Of a DNA stretch of 22,733 bases, positions 14,501 through 22,063 are shown one piece after another (position 1 is the first letter of the stretch; each line of letters begins with the position of its first letter). Source of the DNA: a virus; IMG/VR virus record IMGVR_UViG_3300025151_000329, positions 1-22,733 of that record; one strand, written 5' to 3'. The position numbers were made by a program, and so were the translations under genes. The notes under the pieces are model-generated. The model saw nothing but the letters and a program-made list of their open reading frames with translations. It was not told the DNA's origin and did no database searches.

Positions 14501-17500
14501 CGCCAAAACAAGTGGTCCAACCTGTATCACTCTGTCGGCCCCAATCACCGGCTGTGTCGTCATCCTGTCGTAAAAATACGAGTGCCTAAATGGATCAAAT
14601 CCAACTTGCACATAGCTTGGGTCATTCAACGCTCTCTGCGCTTCTACAAATGCTGCGTCAGGCGTTGTTTGTTCTAAGCTACCTGTTATTGTGGCATACG
14701 GACCCTTGGCAGCCCCTGCGGCTATCCTCAGACCTGCCCTCTGTAAGCCCTCTTTCATTAAAAGATCTGCGTTATTAACAATAGCCACGCTCTCGTGGGC
14801 TATGACTTGATTTCTTTTGAAGCCCAAAGGCACGGTTGCGTTTGTCCCATGTATGGTGGGAATCCAAACGCCCTTGTCCCTGTACGCTGGAATATCTAAG
14901 CGCAACTGAACCTCAGTGCCTTCTGGGATAGATGACGACTGATTGAGTTTTTCTAGCTGATTAGTCTGCAACCCATCCCGCATTTCTTCTATTGTTGCCG
15001 GTGCGGGTACGGTCTTGTAGGGCATGATAGGCTTTACATCATTGACCAGCTTGTCATAGGTCTCGTAATCAATTTCGTTATTGACTAGCTTCTTGGCGGC
15101 CTCTGTCATTTCATCGATGCGTTTGGTTACATCTTTGAAAGACTGATTGATGCGCTCTATGTTGCCCCTGTCAGGCTCAATATAGCCAGCCACTATGCCA
15201 GCAGTAGAATACTTTGCGTTGCTCTTTGGTGGCGTGAACTGCCCACGCTTCCTAGCGCCTAACTGCTTTGTCTTGTCTTGTGTCTGTATGTTCTCAAATA
15301 TTGATGCCGCAGAGTCAAAGCCCTCGTCAAAGTGAGCGCCGCCAAGAGCCTTGAAGAACTTTACTATCCTGTCGAGGAGGTTTTTCGGTTTGCCGACTAT
15401 CTTGAGACGACCATCCGCATAGGCGCGGAACATCTCTGCAATCGCCTCTTCTTCCAAAAGAGCCTGCATCTCAGTCTCACTAAGATTTTGATCTTTTGGG
15501 TTCAGTAGTATTGCGCGGTCAAGAAATGTGTATGCTCTTTTCTCACCTTTGCCCTGCTTTATAGCAACATACTTTGTGTTGCTTGCAGCTTTGACTAGAG
15601 TCTTGTATTCGGCATTTGTGAAGAGACCAATATCTTTTATGGCATGTATAATCTCGTGATTGAGAACATTCCTGAGAGATACATACAACTCATCATCTGT
15701 AACAGATGGGTCATATATTGACATGGCAAGAGATATTGATCTCTTACTAGGATCAAAAACACCCTCAACATTTGGATCTTTGAGGCCAGCTTCTCGCTCT
15801 ATGTAATCATCTATCTTGAGTCCAACATCACCCAAGCCAAGACCACGCATATACTTTCTTAGCCTAGCAGCAACCTTCTTGCGCTTCGTCTGATACTCGT
15901 CACGATACCTTGCAGATTCGGCCTGCATTGCGAGCTTGCTCGCTTCTTCAGCCTCCTCACGCTCTGTCTTGGCTACTCTTTCGTCAGCCGCATCTCTTTC
16001 TGCTTTTTCTTTAGCGTTGATGCTTTCCTCAGCCTCTGCAAGAAGCCTCTTAGGCTCTTCAACTGAAGACTCTATACTTTCAATTTCTTGATTTAGATTT
16101 TCTGCTGCAACAGGATTATTTTCTTTAAGAGCTTTGTCTCTAAGTCTTATAGCCTCTTGTTTCGGGGCTTCCAGCTTTGCAATATCTGCTCTTGCTTTAT
16201 CCCTTTGCTCTTTTTCTTTATACAGAGGATCAAGTCTTTTATCTTCAGGAAGAACGTATCTGCCACGTTCCAAATGTTTGACAGAACCCTCAGCCTCTAA
16301 CTCTCTTAGAATTTCATCAACAACTTCTGTTGAATCAGTTTTGATGGCTCTTTTAATTTGACCTTTGTGGACTCTGCCTCTTCTCTGTATTTCTTTTTTA
16401 GCATCATCCTTTTGTTTGACAGAAAATATCGGAGCCGCTGGCTTTGCTGCTATATCTGGCCTTTGTAATCTATCAAACTGATCGGCTATATCTTGACCAA
16501 ATATTTTTGTTATTTCTTCTTTTGTAACATCAGCATCAGGCACGATGCCTGTGCCTTCTCTTGATCTTCTTATTTCAGCAGCAGCATCTGGCTGAAAATC
16601 TTTTAATGGAACAGGAATAAACGGTCTCGTAGCCTGCTTTGCAGCATTTGCTAGACTTAAATTCTTTTGACCATCTGTAAGATTTGTATCAGATATCTCA
16701 GCAACAACTTCTGGCTGCGCTTCTTCTTCTATTGGCTGACGTAGATCAAAGCCAACTTTCCCTGCTCTTATTCTTGCGTCTGCACGACCGCCCTCTTCTA
16801 TGGCGTCTTCTTGTAGCTGTCTTTTTGCCTCTGCCTCTTCTTGCTTTTTAATGTCGCCACCGACAACTCCGACAGCACCTTTAACTGTGCCGCCGACTAA
16901 TCCAGCAGCTACAGCAACCTCTACATATTCATCCAAAGCCTCATCACTGGTTATGCTCTGACCAGCTTGAAGTCTCTCTATAACTTGTTGTCCAACTTCT
17001 GTAGGCACCTCTACTGTAGCACCGGCACCCACACCCTTAACGCCTCGACTGAACAGTCCCCCACCCCTGATCATTTTTGGAGTAAGAAATCTGCCAACTA
17101 TGAATCTGTCAGCTATGAGATCAAGAGATGCTTGCGGTAGAGAAGCAAGCAACGCAACGCGATTATCTACCTCTACAGGTCTGCCAGCATCTACATCTGC
17201 CTGTTTTTGGGCCTCTCTATTGCCACCAAAGAAAAATGGTATGTTGGCGGCAAGACCGCCCACAACAGTACCTACAGCGCCACCAACTAATGTGCCGCCC
17301 GGACCAAGTCCAGTTCCAATAGCTGCCCCCGCCTTACCACCGGCAACGCTGCCTGCTATGGTAGTGGCAAGATTAGGAAGTTGTTCGCCAAGGGTCTCCA
17401 CAAAGAAGTCAAGGCCAGAGCCAATATCCTTTACATCTTCAAGCCTAGTGGCATTTGCACCAGACTCTTGCAGTTCTTGCTTGTTTGTTTCTACGATGTC

Positions 17501-17776
17501 AGAGCCGATGTCCTTGATGGAATCGATGCCTGTTGACTCTCCCACACCCTCAAGTGCAGAGCCGTAAAGCATTTGCACTGTATCTACGCCAGCACCAAGA
17601 GCGCCGAGGAAGCCTCGACTATCTTCTCCACCGCCACCAATAAGGGCTTCGTCAGGATCACCGAGGCCTTGAAGATACTCTCCAATTCTGGCTCTCTCAG
17701 TTTCTGAGATCTCTGCACCCTTTATCTTAAAGGGATAGACCTTGCCGGAGGTGCCTTGAGCATAATATACGCCCAT
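8516..17776 (-). CDS. Giant polyvalent virion/ejection protein (3086 aa) with LPD38-like C-terminus
   Basis: A 3086-residue multidomain protein, last gene of the ejection operon, in the place of T7 gp16. Visible parts: a glycine-zipper hydrophobic stretch (about 135-182) that could insert in membranes; a possible winged helix (458-512); a charged coiled coil (515-640); a zincin-like HEIIH (707-711) with a possible third ligand E781; a block with VQLRLDIPAYRDKGVW (about 955) and VIQVGPLVLAK (about 1080) that recurs in phage polyvalent proteins; a GNAT-like region (1690-1835); a PBECR nuclease-like region with GKYHIQERGHEKE (about 1975); and an LPD38-like region (about 2600-2860) containing KGGEYKTLMNSMYLFYN. 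It is probably injected with the DNA and may carry several enzymes. ATG 17776 was chosen over the TTG at 17779; agggggt lies upstream. Domain names other than LPD38 are tentative. Confidence 0.85.
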   Translation of the reverse strand: MGVYYAQGTSGKVYPFKIKGAEISETERARIGEYLQGLGDPDEALIGGGGEDSRGFLGALGAGVDTVQMLYGSALEGVGESTGIDSIKDIGSDIVETNKQELQESGANATRLEDVKDIGSGLDFFVETLGEQLPNLATTIAGSVAGGKAGAAIGTGLGPGGTLVGGAVGTVVGGLAANIPFFFGGNREAQKQADVDAGRPVEVDNRVALLASLPQASLDLIADRFIVGRFLTPKMIRGGGLFSRGVKGVGAGATVEVPTEVGQQVIERLQAGQSITSDEALDEYVEVAVAAGLVGGTVKGAVGVVGGDIKKQEEAEAKRQLQEDAIEEGGRADARIRAGKVGFDLRQPIEEEAQPEVVAEISDTNLTDGQKNLSLANAAKQATRPFIPVPLKDFQPDAAAEIRRSREGTGIVPDADVTKEEITKIFGQDIADQFDRLQRPDIAAKPAAPIFSVKQKDDAKKEIQRRGRVHKGQIKRAIKTDSTEVVDEILRELEAEGSVKHLERGRYVLPEDKRLDPLYKEKEQRDKARADIAKLEAPKQEAIRLRDKALKENNPVAAENLNQEIESIESSVEEPKRLLAEAEESINAKEKAERDAADERVAKTEREEAEEASKLAMQAESARYRDEYQTKRKKVAARLRKYMRGLGLGDVGLKIDDYIEREAGLKDPNVEGVFDPSKRSISLAMSIYDPSVTDDELYVSLRNVLNHEIIHAIKDIGLFTNAEYKTLVKAASNTKYVAIKQGKGEKRAYTFLDRAILLNPKDQNLSETEMQALLEEEAIAEMFRAYADGRLKIVGKPKNLLDRIVKFFKALGGAHFDEGFDSAASIFENIQTQDKTKQLGARKRGQFTPPKSNAKYSTAGIVAGYIEPDRGNIERINQSFKDVTKRIDEMTEAAKKLVNNEIDYETYDKLVNDVKPIMPYKTVPAPATIEEMRDGLQTNQLEKLNQSSSIPEGTEVQLRLDIPAYRDKGVWIPTIHGTNATVPLGFKRNQVIAHESVAIVNNADLLMKEGLQRAGLRIAAGAAKGPYATITGSLEQTTPDAAFVEAQRALNDPSYVQVGFDPFRHSYFYDRMTTQPVIGADRVIQVGPLVLAKNPVFAPKKDFLYSTQKSTIEPFRSTPERVKANVAKSQLGISQKLAQASALHRIDENNEFIDTRVFNEKGKVVAPRVATSLRILQEEKGNITLDPLDPKDFKKIVMIMAAEAEAALRGDKNAIGWYEDKVATMFEFMGKIEGGNQQILNDPDARAAFTFAMAVTSNGLSVNQNFVSAMEEYKVWKETGLFKADGYGSKGAEAMRKSFAFYNTLKRDLNMTDVQIQEYLTQETTVRQLKKDPVIQELGIEIPSGELQDTKVRVAHVLGAKIGNGFYMNLNGEFDALTMDMWWMRMWNRIIGKPFKEPTDATNNKNRKRIQEAVEGDLTEFEQRLVEDTMLDEGLDSLEGQNIDQFAVALNKKFQRIFNKFSAAEADQRPEKTPLFQAADTHSQNLSGKFEQATPRNGTERQVMRDAAESSRELLKEKTGIDINNADFQALMWYHEKRLLASMGTKSTGADNDYVDGAIAYARREGFTDDQIAEALPPTDRDRVYPDSGARRQDEGISRESAENDTAANLKYSVSPAKAAAIAVRIGAGDNGRVWRRKRSSREVGQYDVAAEYKIAPYAARLFNEQGVKTPAIFELAQTMRSAQQFAEAIDRARIAQGPIGSSVYVYPVETTADETGYADMRLFLTRDGKAGFALKEGEIDGLVDIVSVFNTPDAYRGFSYPAIRLAVDEGGNKLDAFDTFLPGVYSANGFTIRSRTTWNDEFAPDGWDKEEYSDFNNGEPDVVFMYYNPKRRFTYKNGDQEGEVFLDYDDAVDAQNGAALNPSSINRQLDTSRAEVIQLFENEEATLGEITPDQEQELKSVMDMLETLPKSTRKFSTAPSNAFSTINAPKRFPRFEKYDSLFGVIKENNNMIPVLFFAGNHGVDSSGRAFGFGKYHIQERGHEKEIVENSKFPDVETAVQQLMFAWHKQGHKDGPNVVSFPDGGGGPAVSDAFIPVGRRDLRLEWLRPSHSSPKIVLSLQYGRLQDPEILSQFGFRNPVGVYSVRTSYPDLKAKKLSRSFSRTSFANVDTGSTDFIVNHNNNHISYSAAHNTISKILGLGGLVSDQKARDISQSFITKFQDTFLPVGVMIDNLKKQGMTITDGMDTYLQETLFHGKTGDILNSKQKDMYEPLARLVKDLEVSDAEFSRLTGRGFNSDFEGGNYAAKSFKETGSKRLAIVDAYLYALHAKERNAYIRSINNDLNNGSGMTDAEADYILSWVDSLGSGNKQIIADVQQRVRQVIDDTNAIRVASGLTPDFNSNEPLVLESGEIVQPPQYENYVPLRGIFDADGEATEDASYTRSATTQGYSVRGREDRRALGRQEYATNILAAAFLQNQNAVIRAERNKVGLSFLNLLRADERLTSQFAEEIESVPLTRGLVKGSVRTIVDRNALNDPNIFAVKENGKHVYIRVRDQRLANALKGGAGVSAQTSNAVVRGLGKINRYLSNINTSLNPEFFITNMLRDIQTAGVNINQYEEKGIVSEVRRNFIDAFKSVRQVVREDIDAVDDPSIPVSELTGAALFRRFQRAGGQNATNQISDLSDQIANIKKLTDDIAEQGARGQWNAVKNSFVGKKTGSMLKFLEDYNTVAENAIRVATFKALAPRIGEQRAAFAARNVTVDFAKGGEYKTLMNSMYLFYNASLQGSFAMLSAAARSKKVRKIWVGLMVAGVLQDQLLALTSDEDEDGQLMADKIPDYILEHNLVFRDPFGITERSHIVIPMPYGLNMAVNIGRSLSRAARGGYTPAEAADSAMMTMIDTLNPLGGTESFINFVMPTVVDPIIDLYENEDFANKPIYKETSPFDPTPPPDSQLYWSTTSPSAKWIAQWLNSLDGSTVEKGTLDVSPDVIEFWVDYLTGGIGRFVQRSGDFAFSTLPKAVEEGFSDEMIRQIPFGRKVVYSVSKREDLGSFIDKRDRVLQAREVLNDAIKRGDSNLIQRARSKYKDELKIAGVIKSINNGRNSLLRRMAQIKDNPRIPEEQKSKIIERMSKQVDALILRGNIIMKTL
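10067..10084. promoter_or_regulatory. 18-bp palindrome, site 6 of 6 (inside giant gene)
   Basis: AAAGTTACGTCTAACTTC matches AAAGTTA-N4-TAACTTT at 13 of 14 positions with the same spacing. It lies within the coding sequence of the giant protein. I find no further copies between here and the right edge. Confidence 0.4.
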
Positions 17777-17787
17777 CAATTAACCCC

Positions 17788-19695
17788 CTATTCGTCTTCA
17801 AATCCAGCCATGGCATTAGAATCACCTGCAATAACGCCAGCATCAGCTAATAAACGTCTGGCCGCCATCTCATATTCTCTAGCCTGCTGTAAGGCTGCTT
17901 CTGTGCCGACATTTTCTCTTAAATTTTTAGCCATAGTTTGCAAATCACCAGCCCTCTGTATCATCTGATTTGCTGTGAAGGAAGATGTTTTGCTTGTCAA
18001 CTTTGCTCTGGCGTTAATTAAATCAATAACACCCTCTTGATACCTATCTTGTGCCTCACGGAAAGATGTAAGGCCACTAATGCCAGCCTCACCGATTGCG
18101 CCAAGTAATGTTGGCTCTTTTGATGACATGAGAGCCAATCCAGCTTGGGCCAAAGCTAGATATTTATCTGTTTCTTTGTCTTTATCTAGCTTATCCTGCA
18201 ATGCTTTTATTTCAGATGCTAAACTCCCAGCCTGATATGTTGAGGCATCACCACCTATGCTAATAATAGGTGGTTGTGTTGATGTTTCTTTAGCATTGGC
18301 ATCATCTGACTCTTCATCTGACTCTTCTTTAGCGCTAAAGTCAGGCTGTGCTTTAATTTGGGGGTCGTCCTTTGGGACCAAAGCGCCAGTGCCTTGCCGA
18401 TCAGGGACGATTGTAATTGGTAAATCAGCATCTGGGTGATCCTCTGAAACAATCCCAGCTTGAGCCTGCGTAATTGGCTCACCGTCCTCCGTTTGCAGCA
18501 ATGGAGGTATTATCACTTCATCGCCTTCTTTGTTCTGAGGAAAGATGGTTTTTGGCTGTATATCACCCCCGATATTGGGGCTATCAATAACCGCACTTCC
18601 CGGCCCAGCAATCATATCTTTCATTTGATTTAAGCCGGGATAGTTTTCAGCCTTGGGGTCATTAAGGCGTAATAAATTAAATATAGATTCAACAACTCCA
18701 CTCTCATCAGCCGAATCCTGCATTGGAGGACTCATTACTGGTTGTGACTGTTTTGAGAAACTTGGATCGAGAGCTTGTATCTCTGAGAGATTTGCAGCAG
18801 AAGCTGATGGAATTGCAGCCTCAGCAACTTTGCTACCGACAGATTTTGCAGCATCCGCTACGCGACTTAAAACTTTTTTCACATAATCAAAACCAGATGG
18901 GTCTTCTAAATTAGCGGCAGCGTCCGGTCCTACGTTATATGCCGCTAATGCACGATTAGGATCGCCGGGAAACTCTTTGCTCATAGCTGTTAAGTAATCT
19001 CGACTGAAAGATGTAGATCTTTCTGGATCTATAAGACCCGAATCAACTAATTCTTTATTGTCTTCATATGCTTTTTGTACAGCGTCAGCCACGCTCATCT
19101 TATTGGTGTCGTACTTTTTCCCCGGCCCTATGAGGCTAGAAATTTCTGGAAACATAGATTGAACGCCATATCCCGGCATTATTGCTGTGCCGGGACGTAT
19201 TTGGGTTAAACCCACTTCGTCTTTAGAACCCCTAGCCATGGGGTCGCCACCACTTTCCTGACCTATAAGTGCTGCAATTCCTTCTTCTGTGGGCGTCCCA
19301 TCAGGTCTAAAAAACATACCAATGTTGGCTTTAATTACACCCCCTTCTGCCATTGGGATGGCATCATCTGTCGGGGCAGGCATGGTCTGTGGACGCATTG
19401 ACTGTGGCATGATAGAGCCGATGCCGCCCTCAGCAACTGCTGCTTGAGGTGCCATAGCCTCAGACATGCCCATAATGCCGCTCTGAGGCACACCAGCGGC
19501 TGCTATAGCCTCTTGCGCCACCGTAGGCTGGTTTGCAGCCTCACGCTTCATGAAGTCATCGCGCACACGCTTACGGCGTTTGATCTCACTCAACACCAAG
19601 AACTGCGGCGCAGAGCCTGTAGGCATCTGCATCTCTGAAATAAGCTGCTGCTCTGAGAAGTTCTTTAGCTGATCCTGTATGTCGATAATGTTCAT
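17788..19695 (-). CDS. Internal virion protein with lytic transglycosylase domain
   Basis: A 635-residue protein. Residues about 135-275 form a soluble-lytic-transglycosylase (SLT) domain: IGQESGGDP with the probable catalytic E147, VGLTQIRPGTA just after it, and ALAAYNVGP near 250. The rest is low-complexity and Pro/Asp/Glu-rich, with a helical C-terminus (Ala/Arg/Glu-rich). In T7-like phages an SLT domain on an internal protein (gp16) opens the peptidoglycan locally during DNA ejection; here it is on a separate protein directly before the giant one. Its ATG overlaps the upstream stop as ATGA, and 11 nt separate it from the next start. It could instead act in lysis, but the ejection-gene setting favours entry. 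Confidence 0.85.
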   Translation of the reverse strand: MNIIDIQDQLKNFSEQQLISEMQMPTGSAPQFLVLSEIKRRKRVRDDFMKREAANQPTVAQEAIAAAGVPQSGIMGMSEAMAPQAAVAEGGIGSIMPQSMRPQTMPAPTDDAIPMAEGGVIKANIGMFFRPDGTPTEEGIAALIGQESGGDPMARGSKDEVGLTQIRPGTAIMPGYGVQSMFPEISSLIGPGKKYDTNKMSVADAVQKAYEDNKELVDSGLIDPERSTSFSRDYLTAMSKEFPGDPNRALAAYNVGPDAAANLEDPSGFDYVKKVLSRVADAAKSVGSKVAEAAIPSASAANLSEIQALDPSFSKQSQPVMSPPMQDSADESGVVESIFNLLRLNDPKAENYPGLNQMKDMIAGPGSAVIDSPNIGGDIQPKTIFPQNKEGDEVIIPPLLQTEDGEPITQAQAGIVSEDHPDADLPITIVPDRQGTGALVPKDDPQIKAQPDFSAKEESDEESDDANAKETSTQPPIISIGGDASTYQAGSLASEIKALQDKLDKDKETDKYLALAQAGLALMSSKEPTLLGAIGEAGISGLTSFREAQDRYQEGVIDLINARAKLTSKTSSFTANQMIQRAGDLQTMAKNLRENVGTEAALQQAREYEMAARRLLADAGVIAGDSNAMAGFEDE

Positions 19696-20624
19696 CCGCC
19701 TGTTATCCCCTTATACAGACCAAGTGCAGAAACGCCTGTGCCAAGAAGCTGTTGGACAGGATTATATGCTTGCATTGTGGTGGTTTCTGTAGATGGAGTT
19801 ATCGGCACACCTCTCAAGATTGAGGACAAAAACTGCAAGTTTTCTCTTGGGAAGTCTCTCTGACGCACAAAGTCTTGATAGGCAAGATCAAGACCAGCCT
19901 GCTCTCTTGCTGTTATGCCCTGACCAACTTGTTCCAAAAGACGAGCCGACTCAATATCTCCTGCTCTTGCCATGGCTCCAAGATCAGCTAGGCTACGGGC
20001 CTGTTGACCAGCCGACTCCCCAGCGCCAATCCCTATTCTTTCTGCCTCTGCTCTTGCAGCCCTGTCTCTTTCAAACTGTTGCTGTGCCTGCTCAAATGCT
20101 TGTTGCTGCCCCGAAGCCTGTATCTCTGCAAGCTGTCTGCCGAGCGCCTCACCAGCAAGGGCTTCTTGTACTGCTGATCTACTACCGCCAAACGCTCCCG
20201 CTTGGACAGCGTCTGCGGCTCTACCCGCCCCCTGTCTCTGAGCGTCCAGAATCGCTCTTTCTTTTTGGACATCTACCACCTGTTGCATGTAAGGAGACAT
20301 ATATTGTGCAGCAGCACCAGAATCGAATTGACCAGCTTCAAAACCCATGCCTTGTAAAGCGCGGCCAATACCTGCGGTTGTAGCTGCTTGCGCGGTTGGC
20401 AAGCCCTCTATGCCTTGACCAGCAACCTGCCTAGCCCTTTCTCTTGCGGCTGCGGTGTCTTGAGCCTCATCAGCTAAACGCTGACCCTCAAACGGCTCAT
20501 ATTCACGCAGAGACTCAGCCTCTGTTCTGTCAAGAAGGCGTTCAAAGTACGGCCTAACATACTTTGGCAGATTAGACTGAACAACAGTCTGATCTGATGG
20601 TACTGATGACTTACCTTTGCCCAT
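19692..20624 (-). CDS. Coiled-coil internal virion protein (T7 gp14-like position)
   Basis: A 310-residue protein dominated by Ala, Gln, Glu, Gly and Arg. Long helical runs (for example about residues 120-215, including QQQAFEQAQQQFERDRAARA) suggest coiled coil. The C-terminus is Gly-rich and hydrophobic. The N-terminus carries LPKYVRPYFERLLDRTE, a start I associate with marine phage internal or tail-associated proteins. It lies between the GNAT-like gene and the transglycosylase gene, the position of T7 gp14, an ejection protein forming an outer-membrane channel. Homology to gp14 is not visible by eye. The start overlaps the previous stop by 14 nt and has ggag at usable spacing. Confidence 0.7.
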   Translation of the reverse strand: MGKGKSSVPSDQTVVQSNLPKYVRPYFERLLDRTEAESLREYEPFEGQRLADEAQDTAAARERARQVAGQGIEGLPTAQAATTAGIGRALQGMGFEAGQFDSGAAAQYMSPYMQQVVDVQKERAILDAQRQGAGRAADAVQAGAFGGSRSAVQEALAGEALGRQLAEIQASGQQQAFEQAQQQFERDRAARAEAERIGIGAGESAGQQARSLADLGAMARAGDIESARLLEQVGQGITAREQAGLDLAYQDFVRQRDFPRENLQFLSSILRGVPITPSTETTTMQAYNPVQQLLGTGVSALGLYKGITGG

Positions 20625-21036
20625 TACCCAACTCCATTCTGTAGGCTATATATTCAGGCTTCCATCCATACTTCTCTAGGATTCTGCCCCATGCTTTTCT
20701 GCCATAACCCTCTATGTGCTTGCATCCACAATCTGTAGCATAGTTTTGCAAAGTTTCTAGAATAGAAGGCAGCCACTTATTCATATGCTTTCCCCCTACC
20801 CAATCAAGAGCCATTGCTCTTCTTCCGGGATATTCTATAACCCTGCTTGTCAAGGCGGCTATAACTTCCCTTCCTTCCATAACCAGCCAAAGAACCAACA
20901 CTCCATCCTCTAAATCTTTTTTTAAGTCCTGCACCTTAAACTTACCGGCTGATGTATCTACGGACTTTTTTAAAACCTTGGTAACATCTTCCCAAACTAT
21001 ATCTACCCCTTCAATAGGGACTGCCGTTATCATCAT
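20611..21036 (-). CDS. GNAT-fold protein (T7 gp13-like position)
   Basis: A 141-residue protein with the pattern of a small GNAT domain: strands around VLVLWLVMEGREVIAALTSR, then ALDWVGG and a helix, then CKHIEGYGRKAWGRILEKYG and a final strand YIAYRMEL. The usual acetyl-CoA pyrophosphate loop (R/Q-x-x-G-x-G/A) is not obvious, so catalysis is doubtful. T7 gp13 is of similar size and position, directly before the internal core genes, and is needed for their assembly. Start 21036 (or the adjacent ATG at 21033) overlaps the upstream stop as ATGATGA without its own clear Shine-Dalgarno. Confidence 0.7.
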   Translation of the reverse strand: MMITAVPIEGVDIVWEDVTKVLKKSVDTSAGKFKVQDLKKDLEDGVLVLWLVMEGREVIAALTSRVIEYPGRRAMALDWVGGKHMNKWLPSILETLQNYATDCGCKHIEGYGRKAWGRILEKYGWKPEYIAYRMELGNGQR

Positions 21037-22061
21037 GCTGGCAGCATCATATCCTGTGGCACTTGATCAGGCTGCTCTTTCATGCCTGTTCTCATCTCTC
21101 TGACCCTATCCATCATCTCGTAAAGGGATTTTGCGCCAGCGTCAGTAGAGCCATTGCCAAGCCCACTAACAACGTCAGCCGGTACGATGAACTCTCCATC
21201 AGATAAAACAACATCCTGTTCACCCTCAAGAGTGGCAGGTATCATATCATCCATTCCATCACCAATGCCCTCTACCATGCCTTCTGTAGTCTGTGCGTTA
21301 TCATCAAACTCACCACTACGGACACGGCCCACCAAGTCTCTCAAGGCTTCTTCGCCGTAAGTAGACACAAATATAGCTAAAGAGCGCTCTGGTTGCGGGT
21401 CTATACCTTTGATTGCATTAACAGCGTTATTTATGATTTCTTTGTCGTTAGGTCTTGATACCTCACCACCCTCTTGGAATGGCTGGAAATAACTGAACTC
21501 TGGATCAAATCCGGGTCTGTAGCCGGGTAACATCGGATTACGTTTGCGCCTTGCAGGCTCTGCCTCTGGAATGTATGGGTAATCGTCAGTTTTAAAATCC
21601 ATCTTTGGCGGCTTAGATGCCTCAATAAGGCCTGTTGTCCCTAAAGCTCCAATAGTCTCTGGCTGTTTTAAAGCGCTTAATGCCCCCGGCAAGCCTGATT
21701 TTGCACTCTCTAAAGCAACATTTTGAGTTGCCGCCTCAAGAGCTGGGGTAGCTGCCATTCCAGCACCAGAAGCCCCTGCTGTAGTGCCTGCTAATCTCAT
21801 TGGATCAGCTAAATCAACCCCAGATCCAACAATATTACCTGCCTCTGATCCAGCAGATTGTCCTGCTTTAAATAAATCAGTACCACCTAGAGCCTTGCCA
21901 CCAAGATAAGACAATATACCTGTGCCGATGGCTGTTTCAAAATCATCACCTTGAGCAAGGCTTCCTAAACCAGATCCTACAGCCCCAGCGGTAAGAGCGC
22001 TCACACCCAATGTTGGAGCAAGTGCCGACCCAGCTAATCCTAATAACAATGGTAAAGCCAT
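21033..22061 (-). CDS. Gly/Ala-rich virion-associated protein with conserved SDGEFIVPADVV motif
   Basis: A 342-residue protein. The first 60 residues are hydrophobic and Gly/Ala-rich (glycine-zipper-like, no cleavable signal apparent), so membrane association is possible. The middle is Pro-rich with an YRPGFDPEFSYFQPF segment. The acidic C-terminus contains VVLSDGEFIVPADVVSGLGN followed by GAKSLYEMMDRVREMR, a motif I recall as frequent in marine podovirus and siphovirus structural proteins of unknown role. It lies between the lysozyme and the GNAT-like gene. Start ATG 22061 has gaggag at proper spacing, partly inside the lysozyme stop region. Confidence 0.75.
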   Translation of the reverse strand: MALPLLLGLAGSALAPTLGVSALTAGAVGSGLGSLAQGDDFETAIGTGILSYLGGKALGGTDLFKAGQSAGSEAGNIVGSGVDLADPMRLAGTTAGASGAGMAATPALEAATQNVALESAKSGLPGALSALKQPETIGALGTTGLIEASKPPKMDFKTDDYPYIPEAEPARRKRNPMLPGYRPGFDPEFSYFQPFQEGGEVSRPNDKEIINNAVNAIKGIDPQPERSLAIFVSTYGEEALRDLVGRVRSGEFDDNAQTTEGMVEGIGDGMDDMIPATLEGEQDVVLSDGEFIVPADVVSGLGNGSTDAGAKSLYEMMDRVREMRTGMKEQPDQVPQDMMLPA

Positions 22062-22063
22062 GA

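Noticed and set aside
17100-17567. A 155-codon plus-strand reading frame antisense to the giant gene
   Set aside because: Its Pro/Ser/Thr-rich composition is that expected opposite an Ala/Gly-rich coding region; there is no Shine-Dalgarno or neighbouring plus-strand gene.
19793-20383. A 196-codon plus-strand reading frame antisense to the coiled-coil gene
   Set aside because: It is Leu/Gln-rich because the opposite strand encodes Gln/Ala-rich helices. It has no support as a gene.
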